Positions 19,072-28,812 of a stretch of 38,374 bases of DNA are shown here, piece by piece. Position 1 is the first letter of the stretch. Each line of letters opens with the position of its first letter. Below the pieces are notes generated by a model. It saw nothing but the letters and a program-made list of their open reading frames with translations, did no database searches and was not told the origin of the DNA. Position numbers and translations under genes: made by a program. Source of the DNA: Candidatus Faecalibacterium intestinavium (lineage in GTDB: Bacteria; Bacillota; Clostridia; Oscillospirales; Ruminococcaceae); the NCBI GenBank assembly GCA_018883885.1, contig JAHLFH010000060.1:1-38374 (forward strand). Reading direction: 5' to 3'.

Positions 19072-21156
19072 ATGAAATACGCAAGCAACAATATCCGCAA
19101 CATCCTGATTGCAGGCCATGCCGGCAGCGGCAAGACGACGCTGACCGAGGCACTGGTCTATTTTTCGGGCGCAGCCGAGCGGATGGGCCGCGTGGAAGAC
19201 GGCACCACTGTTTCCGATTTTGACCCCGAGGAGATCAAGCGCAAGGCCAGCCTGTCGGCTGCCGTGGTGCCGGTGGAATACGGCGGCGTCAAATTCAACC
19301 TGATCGACGCGCCGGGCCTGTTCGACTTTGAGGCCGGCGAATACGAGGGCATCCGGGCCGCCGAGAGCGTGCTGGTCTGCGTGTCGGGCCGCAGCGGCGT
19401 CACCGTGGGCGCGGAGAAGGCGTTCCAGCTGGCCCGCAAGAACGGCAAGGCCACCATGGTCTTTGTCACCAAGGCCGACCTGGAAAACGCCAACTACTTC
19501 AAGATCCTCGAGGACATGAAGGTCAAGTTCGGCGCGACGGTCTGCCCCTGCGTCGTGCCCGCCAAGCTGGACGACGGCACCACCGCTTACATCAACCTGT
19601 TCAGCCAGAAAGCCTTTAAATACGAGAGCGGCAAGCAGATTCAGATTAACCTGCCCGACATCGGCCACCGGTTCCAGGGCCTGATCGAGGCCATGAGCGA
19701 GGCCATCGCCGAGACCGACGACGAGCTGATGGAGAAGTTCTTCGGCGGCGAGCCCTTCACCACCGAGGAAATCGTGGAAGGGATGCGCAAGGGCGTCAAG
19801 GACGGCCTCATCACCCCGGTGTTCTGCGGCAGCGCCCTCAACCAGCAGGCGCTGGATATGCTGCTTTACAACATGGACAAACTTCTGCCCAGCCCGGCCC
19901 ACGCCGAGGGCGTGCTGGCCGAGGACGCCAGCGGCGAGGCCGTGGAGCTGCACTGCTCTGAGGACGAGCCCGCCGCCGTCTACGTCTTCAAGACTGTGGC
20001 CGACCCCTTCGTGGGCAAGCTGAGCTATCTGCGGGTGGTCAGCGGAAAGGTGACCGCGGGCATGGCCCTGGTCAACGCCCGCACCGGCGACACCGAAAAG
20101 CTGGGCAAGCCCATGTTCCTCACCGGCAAAAAGCAGATTGAAACCGACGCCATCGGCGCAGGCGACATCGGCGCTGTGGCAAAGCTGGTCAGCGCCCGCA
20201 CCGGCGACACCCTCTGCGACCCGGGCCGCGTGGTGAAGCTGCCCGCCCCCGCGTTCCCCCTGCCCAGCCTGTTCATGGCGGTTACCGTGGCCAAGAAGGG
20301 CGACGAGGGCAAGATTTCCAGCGCGCTGGCCCGCCTGATGGAGGAAGACCCCACCCTCAGCTACGAGAACAACGCCGAAACCCACCAGCAGATCATCGGC
20401 GGCCTGGGCGAGCAGCATCTGGACGTGGTCAAGGCCAAGATGAAGAACAAGTTCGGCGTCGAGATTGGGCTGGAAGCCCCCCGCATCGCCTACCGCGAAT
20501 CCGTCCGCAAGGCCTGCCAGAAGCAGGGCCGCCACAAGAAGCAGACCGGCGGCCACGGCCAGTTCGGCGACGTTATCATCAACTTTGAGCCCTGCGAAGG
20601 GGACGGCGTGGTCTTTGAGGAAAAGGTCTTTGGCGGCAGCGTGCCCAAGAACTTCTTCCCCGCCGTGGAGAAGGGCGTCCGTCTGGCCGCCGAGAAGGGC
20701 GTTCTGGCGGGCTACCCGGTGGTGGGCCTGAAAGCCACCCTGCTGGACGGCAGCTATCACCCGGTGGACAGTTCCGAAATGGCCTTTATCATGGCCGCCA
20801 AGCTGGCCTACAAGGCCGCCCTGCCCGAGGCCGGGCCGGTGATTCTGGAGCCGGTACACACCCTGAAAGCCCATGTTCCCAACGACAACACCGGCGACGT
20901 CATGGGCGACGTGACCAAGCGGCGGGGCCGTGTGCTGGGCATGGAGCCGGACGAGGACGGCCTCCAGACCATCATTGCGGAGGTGCCCCTGGCCGAGCTG
21001 ACCACCTTCACCACCTTCATCCGGCAGACCACCCAGGGCCGGGGCTGGTTCACCACCGAGTTCGCCCGGTACGAGGTCCTGCCCGAAAACCTGGTTCCCG
21101 CCGTGGTGGAGCAGGCCCGCAAGCTGGGCAACCTGGACGAGAGCGCGGATGACTGA
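19072..21156 (+). CDS. EF-G-like translational GTPase paralogue
   Basis: AGHAGSGKTTLTEAL P-loop, DAPGLFDF G3, TKADLENANY G4, EF-G domain IV/V features. Differs from canonical FusA in G2/G3. Confidence 0.88.
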   Translation: MKYASNNIRNILIAGHAGSGKTTLTEALVYFSGAAERMGRVEDGTTVSDFDPEEIKRKASLSAAVVPVEYGGVKFNLIDAPGLFDFEAGEYEGIRAAESVLVCVSGRSGVTVGAEKAFQLARKNGKATMVFVTKADLENANYFKILEDMKVKFGATVCPCVVPAKLDDGTTAYINLFSQKAFKYESGKQIQINLPDIGHRFQGLIEAMSEAIAETDDELMEKFFGGEPFTTEEIVEGMRKGVKDGLITPVFCGSALNQQALDMLLYNMDKLLPSPAHAEGVLAEDASGEAVELHCSEDEPAAVYVFKTVADPFVGKLSYLRVVSGKVTAGMALVNARTGDTEKLGKPMFLTGKKQIETDAIGAGDIGAVAKLVSARTGDTLCDPGRVVKLPAPAFPLPSLFMAVTVAKKGDEGKISSALARLMEEDPTLSYENNAETHQQIIGGLGEQHLDVVKAKMKNKFGVEIGLEAPRIAYRESVRKACQKQGRHKKQTGGHGQFGDVIINFEPCEGDGVVFEEKVFGGSVPKNFFPAVEKGVRLAAEKGVLAGYPVVGLKATLLDGSYHPVDSSEMAFIMAAKLAYKAALPEAGPVILEPVHTLKAHVPNDNTGDVMGDVTKRRGRVLGMEPDEDGLQTIIAEVPLAELTTFTTFIRQTTQGRGWFTTEFARYEVLPENLVPAVVEQARKLGNLDESADD

Positions 21157-21233
21157 GCGGCCATTCGCGGTGCGCCGCCGCTGATTCCGACGGCGGGGTT
21201 CGCCGCCGCGTCTTCCTCTTTCTTTTGACATCC

Positions 21234-21276
21234 TCTGGGCCCTGTCGGCAATTCCCTCTGCCGGCGGGGCCTTTTA
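21234..21276 (+). terminator. Terminator downstream of the EF-G-like gene
   Basis: GGGCCCTGTCGGCA / TGCCGGCGGGGCC then TTTTATTT. Confidence 0.65.
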
Positions 21277-21443
21277 TTTGCGCCTCAGGCTGGGCGGGGC
21301 AATCCGCCCGGGCCGCGTCAGCGGTACGCGCTGCGGGCCTCAACGCTCCAAAGGCCCGTACAAAAGTCCGTGTTTCGCCAGCCCCGCGCACGGCAAATTG
21401 CTTTTTATTCCGCTCTTTTCGGCCCTTTCTTTAGAGCAGGATG

Positions 21444-21486
21444 CAGCAAAAAAGCGCCCGCTTTTCAGCAGGGCGCTTTTTTGCTG
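21444..21486. terminator. Bidirectional Rho-independent terminator
   Basis: Perfect 16-bp stem CAGCAAAAAAGCGCCC / GGGCGCTTTTTTGCTG. Confidence 0.88.
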
Positions 21487-21617
21487 GGGTGAAGGGTTGG
21501 GGTTAAAAATTCGGGATGGGGTGCGGGCTGCCAGCCGTCCAGCTGCCACCATTGCCGTTCATGGCGGTAAGGCAGGCTGCGCTGCCCTCCCCAGTCACAT
21601 TGGTAAAGGCGCTGTCT

Positions 21618-24600
21618 TTAGCTATTGCTTCCATCGTCCGGGGCTCCGTTCCAGGTGCAGCTGCTGATTGTTGTCCTATTGGTATAATCCCCCGCAATAT
21701 CGCCTGCTTTGCCGTTGTCGGCGGTGATGCTGCCGCCGCTGCCATGGCAGTCTTGGATACTACCACTAAAGCTGTAACCCACAATACCGCCTGCACAGCC
21801 GTTTGTACCATTGGCAGTGATGCTGCTGCTGCCATCCATCGTCACAGTGCAGCCTGTGATATTCCTCTTGTTATGGCCCGCAATACCGCCTGCATAGTTG
21901 ACTGCGTCATTGGCGGTGATGCTGCCGCCATTCATCGTTACAGTGCAGCCTGTGATATCCCCCTGGTTGTCGCCCGCAATGCCGCCTGCATAGCCATCCG
22001 CGGCGTTGATACTGCTGTTATTCTCCGCCGTCACGTCGCAGTCTGTGATGGTGCCTTGGTTGACGCCCGCGATGCCGCCTGAACAGTCCTCGGAATCAAT
22101 CCTGCTGCCCTTCATCGTCACAGTACAGCCTGTGATAGTGCCGCTGGAGTAGTTATAGCCTACAATGCCGCCTGCATAGCCGGTCGCGCCCGTGGCGGTG
22201 ATGCTGCTGCCATTCACCGTCACAGTGCAGTCTGTGATGGCACCATAGTTCTTTTCCGCAGCAGCGCCACACTTTCCGGAGCTTTTAATGTTCGAGCTTT
22301 CGATCCTGATGTTCAGGTTGCTCAAGGTGGCGCCGGAGTTTATGGTTTTAATCAGCGGGCTGCTGCCCGTGAGAACTACCGTTGCGCCGCCGCAGTCGAG
22401 GGTCCCGGTCAGGTTGCCGTCAGCGCCGGAGGCAGTGCTGTTGGTGCTGTCGATGCCGCTGTTCTCGCCGCCGAGCAGGCTCAGGAAGGTGCTGACCACA
22501 TCGACCTCGCTGTCGGGGGCATAATCGGGTCCCAGCTTGATGGTAACATCACACAGGTCCGCATTGGGGTTGCCTTTTTTTGCTTCCTCAATCTGGTTAA
22601 TGAATGCTTGAAGTCCAGTAATCGTCTTGGCCTTCACGGTGACAGAAACGCTGGTAGTTTTTGTTACGCCGTTATAGGTATAAGAGATGGTGACCGTTTG
22701 CTGGCCCGCCGCCAACGGTTCATTTGAATAAGTATAACCTTCCGTGACCTGTGCGCTCGTCCCATCGTTATAGTGTGCCGTGACGGTCAGCCCATTGGGG
22801 TCAAACTTATCGCCCTCATAATAGGTCTTGCCCGGACTATCATACGCTGCGCTGATGCTCACCAGCGCACGCGCGATGACATCCACCTTGATTTCTGTTG
22901 TCTTTCCTTCATAAGAAATGGTGACCGTCTGCTTACCCGTTTCTGTAAAACCGTCCTCAGGTTCCCAGCTCACGCCCTCCTGGTTTGCATCGCTGCTGTC
23001 TGTAATGGTGATGGTTTCTTGACTGTTGTCATTCTTGGTGACGGTGAGCTTCATTCCGGCGGGGTCAAAGCTCTGGCCCACAACATAGGACGTCTTGGTC
23101 GGGTTTTGGCTCACCTGGATTTCCGACACCGCCACCGGCACAACCTGCACTTCTACCGTGGCAGTCTGCCCCTGATAGGTGAGAGTAACCTGTGTTGTGG
23201 ATATGTTCAACGCCCCCTGAGGCGTCCATCCCACGCCCAGCTGTTTTGCCTGCTCGGCGCTCGTGATAGTGATCTCATCGTTTTCCTTCTTGGGGTCGTC
23301 ATACGTTGCGGTGAGGGTCAGCCCGGTGGGGTCAAAGCTCTGGCCCACGACAAAGGTTTTGTCCTCCGGCCAGCCGGACAACGCGATGGAGACAACCTTG
23401 GGTTCCTTGACCGTTACGGTGAAGGTTTGCGATTTGCCTTGATAGGAGACGGTGATGGTTTTTTCGCCTGCCGTGTTAAAGTTTCCGTTCGTGCTCCAGG
23501 TTACGCCCTTTGCTTCCGCATCATCGCCGCTTTCAATGGCAATTGTGTTTGTATCGTTGTTGTTATAGGTTGCGGTAAGGGTCAGCCCGGCAATGCTGAA
23601 CGTGTCGCCCACAAAGTAGACGGTTTTGGTCGGCCCTTCGGAGACCACGAGTTCGTCGATCTCGACCTTCTGGACAGTGACAGGAACTTCGGCGGTTTTG
23701 TCCTGATAGGTGAGAGTGATCTTTGTTGTATCCGCAGTCAGTTCACCCGCAGGCGTCCAGGTTACGTCATCGATATTCACCGGCTGGGTGGTGCCATTGC
23801 TGTAATGGGCGGTAAGGGTCAGCCCGGTGGGGTCAAACGTCTCCCCCACAAAATACTCGGTTCTGGCCGACCCTGCGTCGACCGTGAGTTCGGTCAGGAC
23901 AGCCGGGGCAGAGCCGCCTCCGCCGCCCCCGCTGCTGCCTCCGCTACTACTGCCGCCGCCCGCCACAGGAGTGCCGTTGATGACCGCGCTGACGCCTGAG
24001 AAAGCGTTTTCCGCCACCTCGGCCTTCTGGGAATACTGGACGGAGGTAACGCCGGTGCAGCCCTCGAAAGCGTTTGCGCCGATGGTCTCCACTTTATCCA
24101 TGACGATTTTGCCGGACAGGCCGGTGCAGCCCGAAAAAGCCCCGGCCCCGATGGTGGTGGCGCTGCTCAGGTCCAGCCCGCCGGTGATGCCGGTGCAGCC
24201 CGCGAAAGCGTTCTCCCCGATGTAGGCGGCCTTGTGGAGGCTCACCTGGCCGGTGATGCCCCAGCAGTCCTCAAAGGCATACTCGCCGATATAGACGACA
24301 TTGCTCAGGTCGGTGGAACCATAGATGTTGGTGCCCCGGAAGGAGTAGGCCCCGATGGAGACCGAGCTGCCCCAGCCGGTGACCTGGCTGAGGCTGCCGC
24401 AGTTATAGAAAGCCCGCTCCCCGATGGTGAGGCCGCCGTCCCAGAACAGCCCGGCCAGCGCGACGCCGGAGCCGGTGAGGTCGATCCATCCGGTGGAGGA
24501 ATTGACCGGGCTGTCGGCCTGTTCGGTGCCGAACTGAACCCTCTGGAGCTGGGTATTGCCCTCAAACGCGCCCTCCCCAATCTCGCGGAGGGTTGCGGGC

Positions 24601-24797
24601 AGGGCCACCCCCGTAAAGGGCCGCCCCACCTGCTCGACCTGCTCCCGGGTGAGGGTCCGCGCCCCGTAGGGGACGTAGAGGGTGCCGTTTTCGATGGTCC
24701 ATGTGGATGGATGCGGCAGAGACGCCCCGCAGCCCGTCAGCAGGGTCAGGGCCAGGGCCGTCGTCACAAGCAGCGCAAGCCAGCGTCTGAACTTCAT
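21618..24797 (-). CDS. Large surface lipoprotein: BspA-like LRR, Gly/Ser linker, five Big_3-type Ig domains, GLUG-like beta-helix repeats
   Basis: Lipobox LTGC; LRR_5 motifs (IGENAFAGCTGITG); GGGSSSGGSSGGGGGGS linker; repeats YFVGETFDPTGLTLTAHY..; C-terminal GGIAGDNQGDITGCTVTMNGGSI repeats. ATG at 24797 with AAGGAGA RBS. Confidence 0.88.
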   Translation of the reverse strand: MKFRRWLALLVTTALALTLLTGCGASLPHPSTWTIENGTLYVPYGARTLTREQVEQVGRPFTGVALPATLREIGEGAFEGNTQLQRVQFGTEQADSPVNSSTGWIDLTGSGVALAGLFWDGGLTIGERAFYNCGSLSQVTGWGSSVSIGAYSFRGTNIYGSTDLSNVVYIGEYAFEDCWGITGQVSLHKAAYIGENAFAGCTGITGGLDLSSATTIGAGAFSGCTGLSGKIVMDKVETIGANAFEGCTGVTSVQYSQKAEVAENAFSGVSAVINGTPVAGGGSSSGGSSGGGGGGSAPAVLTELTVDAGSARTEYFVGETFDPTGLTLTAHYSNGTTQPVNIDDVTWTPAGELTADTTKITLTYQDKTAEVPVTVQKVEIDELVVSEGPTKTVYFVGDTFSIAGLTLTATYNNNDTNTIAIESGDDAEAKGVTWSTNGNFNTAGEKTITVSYQGKSQTFTVTVKEPKVVSIALSGWPEDKTFVVGQSFDPTGLTLTATYDDPKKENDEITITSAEQAKQLGVGWTPQGALNISTTQVTLTYQGQTATVEVQVVPVAVSEIQVSQNPTKTSYVVGQSFDPAGMKLTVTKNDNSQETITITDSSDANQEGVSWEPEDGFTETGKQTVTISYEGKTTEIKVDVIARALVSISAAYDSPGKTYYEGDKFDPNGLTVTAHYNDGTSAQVTEGYTYSNEPLAAGQQTVTISYTYNGVTKTTSVSVTVKAKTITGLQAFINQIEEAKKGNPNADLCDVTIKLGPDYAPDSEVDVVSTFLSLLGGENSGIDSTNSTASGADGNLTGTLDCGGATVVLTGSSPLIKTINSGATLSNLNIRIESSNIKSSGKCGAAAEKNYGAITDCTVTVNGSSITATGATGYAGGIVGYNYSSGTITGCTVTMKGSRIDSEDCSGGIAGVNQGTITDCDVTAENNSSINAADGYAGGIAGDNQGDITGCTVTMNGGSITANDAVNYAGGIAGHNKRNITGCTVTMDGSSSITANGTNGCAGGIVGYSFSGSIQDCHGSGGSITADNGKAGDIAGDYTNRTTISSCTWNGAPDDGSNS
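21748..22330 (-). repeat. In-frame tandem repeats (87-102 bp) encoding GLUG-like beta-helix rungs
   Basis: CAGYCTKTGAT-type repeat anchors at about 21850, 21946, 22039, 22126 and 22228, and a degenerate copy at 21748. Spacings are multiples of 3. Confidence 0.75.
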
Positions 24798-24987
24798 GAT
24801 GATTCTCCTTTTCGTTGTTCCTTGGTCCGGGAAGCTCCGCCCCCCGGCTGCGGCCGGTGTGCAGAGCAGGTGTATGTACAGGTTTATTATACTATAAGAA
24901 GGACGAAAACGGGATGCAGTGTGCAAAATTCGCATCATTTTGCGCAAAATTTGTCCTCAATTCAAAAGAATAAATTGATTTGATGAG

Positions 24988-25016
24988 TTGACATCTCCCC
25001 GCCTTGCCATTATAAT
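24988..25016 (+). promoter_or_regulatory. Consensus sigma-70 promoter of greA
   Basis: TTGACA, 17 nt, TATAAT (both hexamers perfect). Confidence 0.88.
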
Positions 25017-25089
25017 GGGTAAGTCAAAATGGAACTCGTGTGCAGCCGCCCGGCTGCAAGTGACTTTATAAAAGGAGAGATTCAGACCT

Positions 25090-25572
25090 ATGGCACAAGA
25101 AATCGTAATGTCTGCCGCCGGCCTCAAGGCTGTGCAGGAAGAACTGGAATACCTCAAGACCGTCCGCCGCAAGGAGCTGGCCGAGGAAATCAAGGAAGCC
25201 CGCAGCCACGGCGACCTGTCTGAGAACAGCGAGTACGACGAGGCCAAAAACACCCAGGGTCTGGTGGAAAACCGCATCACCGAGCTGGAGCAGATGGTCA
25301 AGAACGCCCGGGTCATCGACGAGAGCGAGCTGAGCGTCGACTCTGTTTCGGTGGGCACCCACGTCTCCATCCAGATGGAGGACGAGGAACCCGAGGAATA
25401 CGACATCGTGGGCCGCACCGAGGCTGACCCCCTGAACGGCAAGATCAGCGACGAGAGCCCCGTGGGCCACGCGCTGCTGGGCAAGGCTGTGGGCGAGGAA
25501 GCCGACGTGCTGCTGCCCTCCGGCCACACCGTCATCTATAAGGTGCTGTCCATCTCTCACAGCAAGAACTGA
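25090..25572 (+). CDS. greA: Transcription elongation factor GreA
   Basis: LEYLKTVRRKELAEEIKEARSHGDLSENSEYDEAKNTQ; 160 aa. Confidence 0.95.
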   Translation: MAQEIVMSAAGLKAVQEELEYLKTVRRKELAEEIKEARSHGDLSENSEYDEAKNTQGLVENRITELEQMVKNARVIDESELSVDSVSVGTHVSIQMEDEEPEEYDIVGRTEADPLNGKISDESPVGHALLGKAVGEEADVLLPSGHTVIYKVLSISHSKN

Positions 25573-25587
25573 GGGCGGAGGGTGAAC

Positions 25588-27099
25588 ATGGAAGAAAAGA
25601 AGAAGAACCCCGCCGCCGGGCTTTCCGAGAGCGAGCAGGTGCAGGTCCGCCGCCAGAAGCTGGCCGACTTGCAGGCCGCCGGGCAGGACCCCTTTGCCCT
25701 GACCAAATACCCCCAGGACGCTTTCTCCGCCGACCTCAAGGCCGAGTTTGCCGACCTGCCCAATGAGACCGACGCTGGAAAGACCGTCGCCCTGGCCGGA
25801 CGGATGATGTCCAAGCGGGTGATGGGCAAGGCCAGCTTCGCCCACCTGCGGGACGACAAGGGGGATATCCAGCTCTACGTCCGCCGGGACGAGCTGGGCG
25901 AGGAGCCTTACGCCGCCTTCAAAAAGCTGGATGTGGGCGACATCATCGGCGTCCGGGGCGAGGTGTTCCGCACCAAGACCGGCGAGCTGTCGGTCCGGGC
26001 GCTGGAGATCACCCTGCTGGCCAAGAGCCTGCGCCCCCTGCCCGAGAAGTTCCACGGCCTGACCGATACCGAGACCCGTTACCGTCAGCGGTATGTGGAC
26101 CTCATCGCCAACCCCGAGGTCAAGCAGACCTTCGTCAAGCGGAGCCAGATTTTGAAGGAGATTCGCGCCTATCTGGACGAGAAGGGCTTCCTGGAAGTGG
26201 ACACCCCCATCCTGACCCCCTTTGAGATCGGCGCGTCGGCCCGGCCCTTCATCACCCACCACAACACCCTGGACATGGACATGGTCCTGCGCATCGAGAC
26301 CGAGCTGTACCTCAAGCGGCTGGTGGTCGGCGGGATGGACCGGGTCTATGAAGTGGGCCGCATCTTCCGCAACGAGGGCATGGACCCCAAGCACAACCCC
26401 GAGTTTACCTCCATCGAGCTGTATCAGGCGTTTACCGATTTCCACGGCATGATGGATCTGGTGGAGGAGCTGTACAAGCGGCTGGCCCTGAAAATCTGCG
26501 GCAGCCTTGTGATTCCCTACCAGGGCAAGGAGATCGACATGGGCCACTGGGAGCGGCTGACCATGATCGAGGCCGTCAAGAAGTATTCCGGCGTGGATTA
26601 CAACGACTGGAAGACCGACGAGGACGCCATCGCCGCCGCCAAAGAGCACCATGTGGACCTGCCCGAAGTGCCCACCAGGGGCGCCATTCTGGCCGAGTTC
26701 TTCGACGCTTTCGTGGAGGACAAGCTGATTCAGCCCACCTTCATTTACGATTATCCGGTGGAGATCAGCCCGCTGGCCAAGCGCAAGCCGGGCGACCCCG
26801 CCTTCACCGAGCGGTTTGAGTATTTCATCGACTGCACCGAGTACGGCAACGCCTTCAGCGAGCTGAACGACCCCATCGACCAGAAGGGCCGCTTTGAGCG
26901 CCAGGTGGCCGAGCGGAAGGCCCTGGAGCCCGAATGCAAGGCTCAGGTGGACTACGACTACGTCAACGCGCTGGAATACGGCCTGCCCCCCACGGGCGGC
27001 CTGGGCTTCGGCGTGGACCGTCTGGTCATGCTGCTGACCGATTCCGCCTCCATCCGGGACGTGCTGCTCTTCCCCACCATGAAGCCGCTGGACCAGTAA
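25588..27099 (+). CDS. lysS: Lysine--tRNA ligase (class II)
   Basis: Class II motifs RYVDLIANPEV, FRNEGMDPKHNPEFTSIELYQAF, GLPPTGGLGFGVDRLVMLLTDS. Confidence 0.96.
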   Translation: MEEKKKNPAAGLSESEQVQVRRQKLADLQAAGQDPFALTKYPQDAFSADLKAEFADLPNETDAGKTVALAGRMMSKRVMGKASFAHLRDDKGDIQLYVRRDELGEEPYAAFKKLDVGDIIGVRGEVFRTKTGELSVRALEITLLAKSLRPLPEKFHGLTDTETRYRQRYVDLIANPEVKQTFVKRSQILKEIRAYLDEKGFLEVDTPILTPFEIGASARPFITHHNTLDMDMVLRIETELYLKRLVVGGMDRVYEVGRIFRNEGMDPKHNPEFTSIELYQAFTDFHGMMDLVEELYKRLALKICGSLVIPYQGKEIDMGHWERLTMIEAVKKYSGVDYNDWKTDEDAIAAAKEHHVDLPEVPTRGAILAEFFDAFVEDKLIQPTFIYDYPVEISPLAKRKPGDPAFTERFEYFIDCTEYGNAFSELNDPIDQKGRFERQVAERKALEPECKAQVDYDYVNALEYGLPPTGGLGFGVDRLVMLLTDSASIRDVLLFPTMKPLDQ

Positions 27100-27210
27100 A
27101 AATGCCATATATGCTGTGACAGCAATTTGACAGCAAACTCCGGAAGAATCATGCCTCGATACGAAGCGTGGTGAAGTTCAGGCAGCACGGCATCCGGTTT
27201 GGATCAAACC

Positions 27211-27251
27211 TCAGGAGCACTTCTCAGCGAAAATCTGGGAGGTGCTCTTTT
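27211..27251 (+). terminator. Rho-independent terminator downstream of lysS
   Basis: GAGCACTTCTCAG ... CTGGGAGGTGCTCTTTTT. Confidence 0.8.
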
Positions 27252-27295
27252 TGTTTTGCGGTCAGCTTCTGTCACACACCGCCGCCCACGAAAAA

Positions 27296-27336
27296 AGAGC
27301 CGCACGCTCTCCGGGACAACCCGGCGGGTGTGCGGC
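27296..27336 (-). terminator. Terminator-like hairpin for the hydrolase gene
   Basis: GAGCCGCACGC..CCGGG acaa CCCGG..GTGTGCGGC, with T-rich tract on the minus strand. Confidence 0.6.
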
Positions 27337-27375
27337 CTTGTTTATTGAAGTATGTCTGACCCCCGGGCTTCCCGG

Positions 27376-28071
27376 TCAAAGGAGGCCCCGACCGGCCAGA
27401 AACGACTGGATGGCCTCCAGGGTTTGGGCCTGCTGCTCCCCGGCGGAAATCTCAGCTTCCGGGTCCCCCAGCTGGGGGCCGTAATTGCCGAATTGGGCGT
27501 GGTTTCCTCCCTCCAGAATGACCACGTTTTCGGTATACCCAAGGCCCGTCCCCAGGCCCCGGTCCAGAGAGCCGTAAACCGTCAGAGCCTGCTCCGCCGG
27601 ATAGTCCCCGTAGATGTACGCCCCCAGAAGAATCAGGGCCTCGGCCCTGTCGGCGTGCCGGGCCGCATATTGGGAGGCCATCGCCCCGCCCAGCGAGTGC
27701 CCGCCCAGAAGCCAGTGCTCCACCTCAGGGAAGCGCTCCATCACCTCATCGGCTGCGTTCAGGTCCAGAAACGCCATCCCCAGGGGCATCTCCACAATGA
27801 TGCAGCTGACCCCCATCTGGCGCACCCCTTCCAGCAGCGGCAGGTAGGACGCCGGTTCCACCAGCGCACCGGGGTAAAAGATGAGGGCTGTGTCTGCCTC
27901 TTCGGCGGAAAGAACCGTCAGGTTGTCCTCCGTCCAGACGCCTTCCTCCTCCAGCAGGGCGAGGGCCTCCGGGGCGGCGTGATAGACTGCCAGGGCGCAG
28001 CCCATCAGCACCCAGACCAGAGCCGGGACCAGCAGCCCGGCCAGAACGCGGCGAACCTTTTCTTTCATCAT
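27376..28071 (-). CDS. Membrane-anchored alpha/beta hydrolase
   Basis: N-terminal TM segment, nucleophile elbow GGHSLGGAMASQYAARHADRAE, late GGNHAQFGNYG His motif. Confidence 0.85.
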   Translation of the reverse strand: MMKEKVRRVLAGLLVPALVWVLMGCALAVYHAAPEALALLEEEGVWTEDNLTVLSAEEADTALIFYPGALVEPASYLPLLEGVRQMGVSCIIVEMPLGMAFLDLNAADEVMERFPEVEHWLLGGHSLGGAMASQYAARHADRAEALILLGAYIYGDYPAEQALTVYGSLDRGLGTGLGYTENVVILEGGNHAQFGNYGPQLGDPEAEISAGEQQAQTLEAIQSFLAGRGLL

Positions 28072-28308
28072 GCGGCACCATCCTTTCACGGAAAAACCTT
28101 CTTCCATAGAGTAAGAATACCGCCCCGCGCCCGTCTTGTCCAGCCTCTTTCCCGCAAAAACCAGAGAGCCCCCCAGGAAACGCCTCCGCCGAAGGTCCGG
28201 CTGCGGGGGCTTCCGCCGCTTTTGGGGGGGCGGGAGAAGGACATCTGCTTGCAATTTTCGCTGCGTCATGTTATAAGATAGGCAAACCCCTGAAAGGACG
28301 GTGCAGCG

Positions 28309-28686
28309 ATGGACGGCGATATCCTCTTTTTCTTCCAGCAGGACCCGGCGGTCCTTCCCCTTTACGAAACTCTGGAAGCCCGCATCCAGGCCGAGCTGGG
28401 GCCGGTGCAGTGCAAGGTCCAGAAAACCCAGATCTCCTTTTACAAAAAACATCTGTTCGGGTGCGTTTCTTTCCTCCGGGTGAAAAAGAAGAAAGAGCTG
28501 CCGGAGCACTACCTCACCCTGACCTTCGGACTGGACCATCCGGCAGAGTCCCCCCGGATTGCCGTGGTGACCGAGCCTTATCCCCGCCGGTGGACCCATC
28601 ACCTGGTTCTCTCCCGCCCCGAGCAGATCGACGGCGAACTGATGGACTGGCTAAAAGAAGCCGCCGAGTACGCCGTCCGGAAATAA
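28309..28686 (+). CDS. DUF5655-like small protein
   Basis: 125 aa; pattern IQAELGPVQCKVQKTQISFYKKHLFGCVSF ... LTLTFGL ... PRRWTHHLVLSRPEQIDGELMDWLKEAAEYA. Confidence 0.7.
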   Translation: MDGDILFFFQQDPAVLPLYETLEARIQAELGPVQCKVQKTQISFYKKHLFGCVSFLRVKKKKELPEHYLTLTFGLDHPAESPRIAVVTEPYPRRWTHHLVLSRPEQIDGELMDWLKEAAEYAVRK

Positions 28687-28747
28687 GAGTCCGGCCCCTC
28701 CCCTGTTTTGCCGGGGACGGCGGCAGGGTGCGAGAAATCTGAGGACG

Positions 28748-28786
28748 CAAAAAGCGGAGCCCCCGCCATGGAGGCTCCGCTCTCTT
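28748..28786. terminator. Terminator-like hairpin
   Basis: AAAAAGCGGAGCC ... GGCTCCGCTCTCTT. Confidence 0.7.
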
Positions 28787-28812
28787 ATGGTAAGAAGGAA
28801 GAAACAGGACGC

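Noticed and set aside
18895-21231. 778-aa minus-strand ORF opposite the EF-G-like gene
   Set aside because: Antisense artefact, His/Gly/Leu-rich low-complexity translation.
21748-22330. CRISPR-like array
   Set aside because: Repeats are degenerate, in frame (87-102 bp, multiples of 3) and encode GLUG-like protein rungs; no cas genes.
25066-27108. 680-aa minus-strand ORF opposite greA/lysS
   Set aside because: Antisense artefact; both plus-strand genes are unambiguous.
27100-27210. Possible integrase or attachment-site remnant after lysS (TGACAGCAA repeated at about 27117 and 27128)
   Set aside because: Only a short repeat with no recombinase or tRNA target; insufficient support.
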